Assembly (NCBI GenBank): GCA_018400395.1
Contig: JAGYMN010000072.1
Location: forward strand, 1-6,144
Length of the DNA stretch: 6,144 bases
From: Actinomycetota bacterium
GTDB lineage: Bacteria; Actinomycetota; Humimicrobiia; Humimicrobiales; Humimicrobiaceae
Direction of reading: 5' to 3'
Below, one piece after another: positions 1 through 4,654 of the stretch. The notes beneath the pieces are model-generated. The model saw only the letters and a program-made list of their open reading frames with translations. It was not told where the DNA came from and made no database searches. The first letter of the stretch is position 1; each line of letters starts with the position of its first letter. The position numbers were made by a program, and so were the translations under genes.

Positions 1-343
1 AAAAAATATCTACGGGATATCAAATGCAGCAAGAATATGCATGATGAGGCAGGCTGCACTGGAGATGGGTGATTACGGAGTCAGGGCAAATGCCGTAATC
101 CCGGGAGATATTCTGGAGGGAAGCGGCATATGGGACAGGGAATATCTTGCCCAGAGGGCCCGGGCCAAGGGTATGAGCATAGAAGAGACCAAAAGGTACT
201 ACCAGACCAGAGCACCTTTAGGTAAAAAAGCAACTGTTGAGCAGGTAGCCAGAATTGTAGCCACACTGGTCCCCCCGGACGGACCATTCGAGAATACCAC
301 CGGCCAGTTAATAAGATGTGACGGTGGCCAGATCATGATGTGA
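1..343 (+). CDS. SDR-family oxidoreductase, C-terminal part (polyol/sugar dehydrogenase-like); 5' end off window
   Basis: The reading frame is open from the window edge (first full codon at 2) to TGA at 341-343, giving 113 residues, so the N-terminal Rossmann half and the start codon are missing. The first residues carry the SDR active-site helix (Y-G-I-S-N-A-A, Tyr codon at 11-13). The family's R-x-N-x-x-x-PG block follows (RANAVIPGD), then GSGIW and a C-terminal TTGQ...DGGQIMM ending. The GSGIW block and the GGQ-hydrophobic end resemble sorbitol-6-phosphate 2-dehydrogenases and the SDR domain of rhamnulose-aldolase/dehydrogenase fusions, so a polyol or sugar substrate with NAD(P) is likely. 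The exact reaction cannot be named. The YxxxK lysine is Asn here (codon AAT at 23-25), although the spacing from it to R-x-N is the normal 20 residues. The gene precedes a long gap and may be a separate transcription unit from the genes downstream. SDR membership is near certain; activity is uncertain. Confidence 0.88.
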   Translation, partial: KNIYGISNAARICMMRQAALEMGDYGVRANAVIPGDILEGSGIWDREYLAQRARAKGMSIEETKRYYQTRAPLGKKATVEQVARIVATLVPPDGPFENTTGQLIRCDGGQIMM

Positions 344-562
344 GATGTTACGGGTGCTTTTATTTTTTTTGGCTTTTATTCAATTTTACAGCAGAAATTT
401 GTAAATATAATTGTGTATATATAGCTAAAATATCCGAGCCAGCCAGACGAAACACCAGGTTCAACATTTGACTAATTCTCTGTATGTAACAGTATCTTAT
501 GCTATCTATATGCTATATTAGGTGATTTTTTTTTCATAATTTCTATATTTTTAAACCTTTAT

Positions 563-591
563 TTGAAAAAGGCCCAGGCGTATTATATTAT
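563..591 (+). promoter_or_regulatory. Candidate sigma-70-type promoter
   Basis: TTGAAA (563-568) lies 17 bp from TATTAT (586-591), close to the -35/-10 consensus with ideal spacing. It points toward the dehydrogenase/isomerase pair and would give a leader of roughly 550 nt before the TTG start at 1153. The call rests on sequence alone, and AT-rich DNA yields such matches by chance. Confidence 0.35.
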
Positions 592-664
592 TAATCTCCT
601 TATTTTATCCGATATTTTTAATTATAGAATATGATTATGAATTTCTGCAGTAATAACTTCTTAA

Positions 665-694
665 TTGACTTTAATGATTTATAGTGTGTAAAAT
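665..694 (+). promoter_or_regulatory. Second candidate sigma-70-type promoter
   Basis: TTGACT (665-670) is separated by 18 bp from TAAAAT (689-694). It lies about 80 bp upstream of the SD-like AGAGGTGG at 773-780, so it may have served the now-broken reading frame there or the operon downstream. The match is reasonable but not perfect. Confidence 0.3.
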
Positions 695-772
695 AATATA
701 GTAGTTAAATTACTTTAAAATTCCTGCGATAATGAAGGTACTTTATAATAATAAATTAATAATTTTTTAAAA

Positions 773-780
773 AGAGGTGG
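773..780 (+). promoter_or_regulatory. Orphan Shine-Dalgarno-like site without a start codon
   Basis: AGAGGTGG matches the 16S anti-SD over GAGGTG, yet no ATG, GTG or TTG lies in the following 20 bases; only ATA codons are present. A frame open from 781 to 858 encodes a protein-like stretch (including NYKEPYEVILFK) before TAG at 859-861. This looks like the start of a gene that has lost its initiation codon, or a chance match. Confidence 0.25.
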
Positions 781-786
781 ATATAT

Positions 787-1086
787 AAAACAATAAATTA
801 TAAAGAACCATATGAAGTAATTCTATTTAAAATAAGTCAGGAATTTACCATCGTTATATAGTATGTCTTCATCAGCTTTCCGGCAGTTTCATAAGCTCGG
901 AAGGCATAGAATACTATTTTAGTATCAAATCTAAATAAAGACACTGCTTTTTTACAAAATTTATTAAAATAGTCCAGGAGGGTCATACTCCAAACCTTTA
1001 CACCTTATTTTCAAAGACCACTTAATCATAATGATTATGGTGATATTAAAATAATAATAGAATATCTGAAAAATGAATACATATAA
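787..1086 (+). pseudogene. Possible decayed small gene, unrecognised
   Basis: In one + strand frame there are two protein-like segments, 787-858 (24 codons) and 973-1086 (37 codons ending in TAA). The second ends in a charged, helix-like stretch around IKIIIEYLKNEYI. Between them the frame has TAG at 859-861, TAA at 892-894, TAG at 907-909 and TAG at 970-972. An orphan SD sits just upstream. The second segment's end loosely recalls the beginning of an AraC-type helix-turn-helix domain, but the likeness is too weak to name a family. The - strand ORF 837-986 overlaps and is a competing explanation. Confidence 0.15.
837..986 (-). CDS. Possible small protein of 49 residues, function unknown
   Basis: The complementary strand has ATG at 986-984, 49 sense codons and TGA at 839-837. 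The product starts MTLLDYFNKF, contains FYAFRAYETAGK near the middle and ends YITMVNS; it is basic and rich in aromatic residues. Its codons look less AT-biased than the flanking DNA. An AAAGG about 8 bases upstream of the ATG could serve as an SD. Against it: the length allows chance occurrence, no good - strand promoter is visible, and all neighbouring genes run the other way. I recognise no family. It could be a real small protein, a fragment of a lost gene, or a chance ORF. Confidence 0.2.
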   Translation of the reverse strand: MTLLDYFNKFCKKAVSLFRFDTKIVFYAFRAYETAGKLMKTYYITMVNS

Positions 1087-1140
1087 AAAATCTATAAAAG
1101 TAATATTATATAAAAGATAATTTTCAATTATTCCTACCAG

Positions 1141-1146
1141 AGGAGG
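1141..1146 (+). promoter_or_regulatory. Strong SD that fixes a TTG start
   Basis: AGGAGG stands 6 bases upstream of TTG at 1153-1155. The next in-frame ATG is codon 24, inside the nucleotide-binding glycine loop, so translation must begin upstream of it and TTG is the only well-placed start. Confidence 0.8.
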
Positions 1147-1152
1147 GGTGTC

Positions 1153-2346
1153 TTGGAGCCAGAAGGTTTCTTAAAACCAGATAAAAGTAAGTTTAATGTT
1201 CCAAAAGTGGGTATAGGGCTGATGGGCTACGGTTTTATGGGAAAAGCCCACACAAATGCTTATAAAAAAATATCTTATTTCTCATGGAGCTGGCCTCCTC
1301 CAGCAATACCCGAACTTATAGCAATTTGCGGAAGGACTAAAGAAAAAGTTGAGGAAGCTTCATATAAATACGGATTTCAAGGCTATTATACCGATTGGAA
1401 GAAAATAGTAGAAGACCCTAGAATAGATATTTTCGACAATTGCTCCCCTGATAATATGCATGCTGAGCCATCTATTGCTGCAATAAGAAATGGCAAAAAT
1501 GTTATATGCGAAAAGCCGCTCGCTATGTCAGTCAAAGATGCAAAAGAGATGGCTTTAAGTGCAAGGGAAGCAGGAGTGAAAAGTATGTGCGGCCATAACT
1601 ATAGATTTATACCTGGCGTCAGGCTTGCAAAAGAAATAATAGACAGAGGATATATGGGTAAGATATACGAATTCAGGGGAAAATATCTGCAGCCATATGG
1701 ATTCAACCCTTCTGAAAAGATTGAAAATATATGGTATGCAACAGGAACAAAATCCGGGGTTATGCTTGGAATTGGCTCTCATGTGATAGATATGGCAAGA
1801 TTTCTAATCGGAGAAATAATCACAGTATATGGGATGCAAAAGATATTTAACAGGAAAAGGCCTGATGCGCAGGGCAGCATACAGGATATCGAAGCTGATG
1901 AGAGCAATACAGTTGTTTTGGAATTTAAAAATGGAGCAGCAGGTACTATTGAAACTTCCTGTATAAATTCATCAAGAAAAAATCAACATGCCTGGGAAAT
2001 ATACGGTTCCAGGGGCAGCATGCACTGGGATCTTGAAGACCTTAACCATCTTTATGTAAATATAGCGGATCCTGCAGTAAAAGAGATAGCAGGTTTTACA
2101 AAAGTGAATGTAACGGAACCAATACATCCTTTTTCAGATATGTTGTGGCCGCCGGGACATAATATGGGATGGGAATCAGGTCATGTGAATGAATTGCTTC
2201 ATTTCATAGATTCGGTGGTAAATGATAAGCCGGTTGAACCCTATGGGGCAACTTTTTATGATGGCTATGTAGTCCAGGTAATAATGGACGCTATTAAAAA
2301 ATCAAGTAATGAAGGAAAAAAAATAAATATAGACCTGGAGATTTAA
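1153..2346 (+). CDS. Gfo/Idh/MocA-family NAD(P)-dependent sugar/cyclitol dehydrogenase
   Basis: This 397-residue cytoplasmic oxidoreductase is of normal length for the family. Such enzymes oxidise one hydroxyl of a sugar, glycoside or inositol, or reduce the ketone. The N-terminal Rossmann domain has the loop GLMGYGFMGKAH at residues 22-33. The EKP motif is at 120-122, with Lys121 the expected catalytic residue. The C-terminal alpha/beta domain has the active-site block GIGSHVIDMARFL at 206-218, with His210 in place. The Asp usually four residues before that His (DxGxH) is Gly206. The subgroup resembles enzymes with GKAH, an aromatic/Pro-rich insert near 42-53 and a late WPPGH...GWE block (332-341), as seen in myo-inositol- and levoglucosan-dehydrogenase-like proteins. 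It starts at TTG with a strong SD. The TIM-barrel gene follows after 46 bp with its own SD, so the two are probably cotranscribed and act in sequence. The family call is firm; the substrate is unknown. Confidence 0.93.
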   Translation: MEPEGFLKPDKSKFNVPKVGIGLMGYGFMGKAHTNAYKKISYFSWSWPPPAIPELIAICGRTKEKVEEASYKYGFQGYYTDWKKIVEDPRIDIFDNCSPDNMHAEPSIAAIRNGKNVICEKPLAMSVKDAKEMALSAREAGVKSMCGHNYRFIPGVRLAKEIIDRGYMGKIYEFRGKYLQPYGFNPSEKIENIWYATGTKSGVMLGIGSHVIDMARFLIGEIITVYGMQKIFNRKRPDAQGSIQDIEADESNTVVLEFKNGAAGTIETSCINSSRKNQHAWEIYGSRGSMHWDLEDLNHLYVNIADPAVKEIAGFTKVNVTEPIHPFSDMLWPPGHNMGWESGHVNELLHFIDSVVNDKPVEPYGATFYDGYVVQVIMDAIKKSSNEGKKINIDLEI

Positions 2347-2392
2347 TAAGTTCTTTTTTTATTATTACAGGAATTACAGCAGGAGGGTTTAT

Positions 2393-3259
2393 ATGAAGAC
2401 AGGAATTGACAGCTATTGTTATCACAGGTACTTTGGAGAAATTTATGAAGATATCGAGAAAGCTCCAAAATATACAATGACTCTTGAAGATTTCTTAAGA
2501 CGGGCGATTAAATTAAAAGTGGATGGAGTATCGCTTGAAACCTGTTTTATCCCTTCATTTGAAGAAACATATTTAAAGAGGATAAAAGAAATAATTGACG
2601 AGGGCGGTCTTGAGGTAGTTTTGGCATGGGGACATCCTGATGGTCTGGAAGGCGGCAGAAATCCGGGAGCTGTAAGGGATATGGAAGATCAATTCAGAAC
2701 ATGCGAGATTCTGGGAGTGGATGTTTTAAGAATAGTCGGTTCGAGCCTTTCGTTCAGAAATGAACCTCATATGCCCCAGATTGAAAAGATAACCGGGCTT
2801 CTCAGGGAACCTTTAAGGAAAGCCCAGGATAAGGGTATAAGACTCGCAATAGAAAACCACTTTGATTTTACGGTGGATGAATACATTACTATGCTAAATG
2901 ATATTGATTCGGATTACTTCGGCATGACATTTGACACAGGGAACTGTCTTAGAAATGGGGATGAACCAGTAGAAGCTGCCAGGAAGCTGGCAAAATATAT
3001 TTTTGCAACACACACTAAAGATGTCGCTCCGCAATATGGCGGTGATCCAAAAGATTGGACATATTATGCATGCACGCCCCTGGGAAAGGGAATTATAAAT
3101 ATACCGGGCGTAGTCGATGTTTTGGAAGAATCAGGCTATAAGGGACTGATTGCAGTGGAAATAGACTACCTCCATCCGGAATATGGGGATAATACAGATA
3201 AAGCCGTAGTAGAAAGCATAGATTTCCTTAAAAAACTTAATAAAAAATACAAAAATTGA
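2393..3259 (+). CDS. Sugar phosphate isomerase/epimerase-type TIM-barrel protein (xylose isomerase-like)
   Basis: This 288-residue protein belongs to the AP-endonuclease-2/xylose-isomerase-like TIM-barrel superfamily, which includes IolE, IolI, ketose 3-epimerases and keto-sugar lyases. The four usual metal ligands are visible on successive strands: Glu154 in AIENH, Asp181 in FDTGN, His207 in THTKD and Glu256 in AVEID. A divalent-metal site therefore looks intact. The earlier strands carry DGVSLET (44-50) and VLAWGHPDG (76-84). No signal peptide or membrane segment is seen, so it should be cytoplasmic. ATG at 2393 has AGGAGG 6 bases upstream (2381-2386). Its position 46 bp after the Gfo/Idh/MocA gene suggests that it isomerises, dehydrates or beta-eliminates the keto product of that enzyme. 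The fold and metal site are clear; the reaction is inference. Confidence 0.9.
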   Translation: MKTGIDSYCYHRYFGEIYEDIEKAPKYTMTLEDFLRRAIKLKVDGVSLETCFIPSFEETYLKRIKEIIDEGGLEVVLAWGHPDGLEGGRNPGAVRDMEDQFRTCEILGVDVLRIVGSSLSFRNEPHMPQIEKITGLLREPLRKAQDKGIRLAIENHFDFTVDEYITMLNDIDSDYFGMTFDTGNCLRNGDEPVEAARKLAKYIFATHTKDVAPQYGGDPKDWTYYACTPLGKGIINIPGVVDVLEESGYKGLIAVEIDYLHPEYGDNTDKAVVESIDFLKKLNKKYKN

Positions 3260-3409
3260 ATTTTAAAATTTTCATTTAGTTTTTTGAATGTATATAAAAT
3301 ATGAAAGGAGGTGTTTTTTAAAATTGTCAAAAATATCTAAAGGATGGTGATATATGTGATAAACGAATTTAATCAAACGTAAATTATTAAGAAAGGAAGT
3401 GTAGATAAA
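3260..3409 (+). promoter_or_regulatory. 150-bp leader of the transport genes with several SD-like sites
   Basis: A weak promoter candidate is TTTTCA (3269-3274), 18 bp, TATAAA (3293-3298). Downstream a near-perfect SD, AAAGGAGGTG (3304-3313), is not followed by a long ORF. The only nearby start is TTG at 3324, encoding MSKISKGW and then TGA at 3348-3350. A second SD-like AAGGA (3340-3344) stands 9 bases before ATG-TGA (3354-3359), a start directly followed by a stop. The real start of the binding-protein gene at 3410 has the weaker and more distant AAAGGA (3392-3397, 12 bases). No strong terminator hairpin was found after the TIM-barrel gene, so read-through is possible. Confidence 0.35.
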
Positions 3410-4573
3410 ATGAAAAAGAATCTATTACTTGTTATTGCTGGTGCAGTTGCACTAAGTATGATAGCAAGTTTCTCATTATTCGGCTGCCAGGCTGAACCGG
3501 AAGTCATAGTTGAGACTGTGGTGGAAACAGTTACCGAGACAGTCACAGAAACAGTTGAGGTTGAGAAAGAAGCAGGGGAAGAAGAGATGGAGCCGCTTAC
3601 TGTGGGTTATAGCAACGGTTTAATCACCCATGCATGGAGGACCCAGATGATGGCTGATATCCAGCAGGACTTTAACCTGTATAAAGGTATGGGATGGTGT
3701 GATGAGCTGATAATACAGAATGCGGGGTTTGATGTAGATCTTCAAATAAACCAGATAAGAAATCTTATAAATTCCGGTGTGGATCTTCTCCTTATAAATC
3801 CAAATTCCGTAACGGCACTAAATCCTGTTATTGAAGAAGCAGATGACGCAGGCGTCATGGTAATGATTGTAGACCAAACTGTTGACAGTGAGGTGCCATA
3901 TCAGTTGCTTGGCAATAGCTACCAATGGATGGCAGACCAGGCAAAATGGGTATTCGAAAAAATGGGTGGAGAAGGCAATGTAGTATACCTAAGCGGTGTT
4001 GACGGACAGCCGGCAAATACCGATAGGGATATGGGTTTTGAAGATACCCTGGCAGAATATCCTGATATTGAATACCTGACTAAGGCAATGGGTAACTGGG
4101 ATCCAGCAGCAGCCCAGCAGGCTATGTCAGATGTACTGGCAGCTTTTTCTGATATAGATGCCGTAGTTTCCCACGATGGTCAGGTAATGGGTACACTGAG
4201 AGCTTTCGATGCCGCCGGAAGAGAGTTCCCAATGACAAATGGCGACTACATGGTAAACTATGTTGAATACTGGGTAGAAAATATAGATACTATTGAGGCA
4301 TTTACACTTGTAAATTCACCTGGCTGGGGAACGAACTTTGGACTTGGTGTAGGTTTGAGAATGTTGAGAGGCTGGGAAATACAAGATGGCTTCTTTGCTC
4401 CTGATGAATTACACGGTATAAATAGCCCAACGGTTGCTTTAATTGATTATACTACTACAATTGATAACAGCAATGCAGCTGACAGGTATCAGCACCATAT
4501 AAATACAAGAGGTACTGCTGAATACATCGATATTTGGCCGGCACAGGAAGAAATAGACTCGTATTTTAAATAG
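3410..4573 (+). CDS. Sugar ABC transporter substrate-binding lipoprotein (RbsB-like, Peripla_BP_4 type)
   Basis: This 387-residue protein binds a sugar or cyclitol outside the cell membrane and delivers it to an ABC importer. It opens with a lipoprotein signal peptide: MKKN, a hydrophobic core (residues 5-23), and LFGC with Cys26 as the lipidation site (Phe at -2 is slightly unusual). A Val/Glu/Thr linker of four VETV/TETV-type repeats (34-49) and an acidic stretch to about residue 61 tether the domain. The binding fold starts near 63 (LTVGYSNG). Family features include the INPNSV turn (129-134), the GQPANTDRDMGF block (199-210) with Arg206, and SHDGQVMG (254-261) with Asp256; such Arg and Asp residues contact the ligand in RbsB-type proteins. 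ATG at 3410 is supported by the signal peptide, although its SD is modest. The tandem ABC ATPase follows 81 bp later, after a strong hairpin. The ligand cannot be named. Confidence 0.93.
   Translation: MKKNLLLVIAGAVALSMIASFSLFGCQAEPEVIVETVVETVTETVTETVEVEKEAGEEEMEPLTVGYSNGLITHAWRTQMMADIQQDFNLYKGMGWCDELIIQNAGFDVDLQINQIRNLINSGVDLLLINPNSVTALNPVIEEADDAGVMVMIVDQTVDSEVPYQLLGNSYQWMADQAKWVFEKMGGEGNVVYLSGVDGQPANTDRDMGFEDTLAEYPDIEYLTKAMGNWDPAAAQQAMSDVLAAFSDIDAVVSHDGQVMGTLRAFDAAGREFPMTNGDYMVNYVEYWVENIDTIEAFTLVNSPGWGTNFGLGVGLRMLRGWEIQDGFFAPDELHGINSPTVALIDYTTTIDNSNAADRYQHHINTRGTAEYIDIWPAQEEIDSYFK
3509..3556 (+). repeat. In-frame 12-bp repeats encoding a tetrapeptide linker
   Basis: Four consecutive 12-bp units encode VETV, VETV, TETV and TETV (residues 34-49 of the binding lipoprotein). 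The nucleotide copies differ at synonymous positions (for example GAG/GAA, GTT/GTC/GTG), so they are diverged rather than recently duplicated. The segment is a flexible acidic spacer between the lipidated Cys26 and the folded domain. Confidence 0.75.
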
Positions 4574-4605
4574 TATTTATATTTTGGGTCAGGCATTTAG
4601 ATGGT

Positions 4606-4639
4606 AAGTGGCATATTGGTTTTAACTAATATGCCACTT
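4606..4639 (+). terminator. Strong intercistronic stem-loop, possible attenuator or mRNA stabiliser
   Basis: AAGTGGCATATT (4606-4617) and AATATGCCACTT (4628-4639) are perfect 12-bp inverted repeats around a 10-base loop, which may close further by G-U and G-C pairs. Only three T residues end the stem before an A-run, so it is not a classic intrinsic terminator. It lies between the binding-protein stop and the ATPase SD. In this place such hairpins in other sugar-transport operons lower downstream expression or protect the binding-protein mRNA. That role is inferred; the hairpin itself is directly visible. Confidence 0.75.
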
Positions 4640-4654
4640 TAAAAAGGTATTGAT

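Larger units (their letters stand above)
344..1152. other. 809-bp AT-rich intergenic region with promoter candidates and broken coding-like segments
   Basis: No convincing full gene is visible here. The region contains two sigma-70-like promoter candidates and an orphan SD at 773-780. It has coding-like + strand segments in one frame (787-858 and 973-1086) interrupted by stops, and a 49-codon ORF on the - strand (837-986). Smaller details are two 8-bp TATGCTAT copies 11 bp apart (498-505, 509-516), a possible stem 876-882/898-904 (7 pairs, one G-U, 15-nt loop), and a 13-bp near-palindrome CATAATGATTATG at 1027-1039. No clear hairpin-plus-U-run terminator follows the upstream dehydrogenase. 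The stretch 837-1000 is visibly less AT-rich than its flanks, which suggests a decayed or very small gene. No tRNA or known riboswitch fold was recognised. Confidence 0.6.

Noticed and set aside
81..287. Minus-strand ORF of 68 codons opposite the SDR gene
   Set aside because: It lies wholly inside the conserved SDR coding sequence, and its product (Pro/Trp/Leu-rich) shows no domain. It is a shadow ORF.
446..475. GGTTCAAC resembling a tRNA T-loop in the long gap
   Set aside because: The flanking bases do not form a T-stem, and no acceptor, D or anticodon arms are found around it.
468..498. TTGACT (468-473) with TATCTT (493-498) as a promoter
   Set aside because: The 19-bp spacer and poor -10 make it weaker than the two candidates further downstream.
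498..516. Two TATGCTAT copies 11 bp apart as a possible operator
   Set aside because: Eight-base repeats in AT-rich DNA are likely by chance, and no promoter or symmetry supports a binding site.
1027..1039. CATAATGATTATG near-palindrome as a Fur-like or other operator
   Set aside because: It is short, made mostly of A/T and not paired with a clear promoter. A Fur box needs a longer match, and the neighbouring genes show no link to iron.
1555..1782. Minus-strand ORF of 75 codons within the Gfo/Idh/MocA gene
   Set aside because: It overlaps the catalytic region of a clear gene on the other strand and has no recognisable features.
2347..2392. T-run after the dehydrogenase stop as an intrinsic terminator
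   Set aside because: No stem precedes the T-run, and the next gene starts 46 bp later with a strong SD, so cotranscription is more likely.
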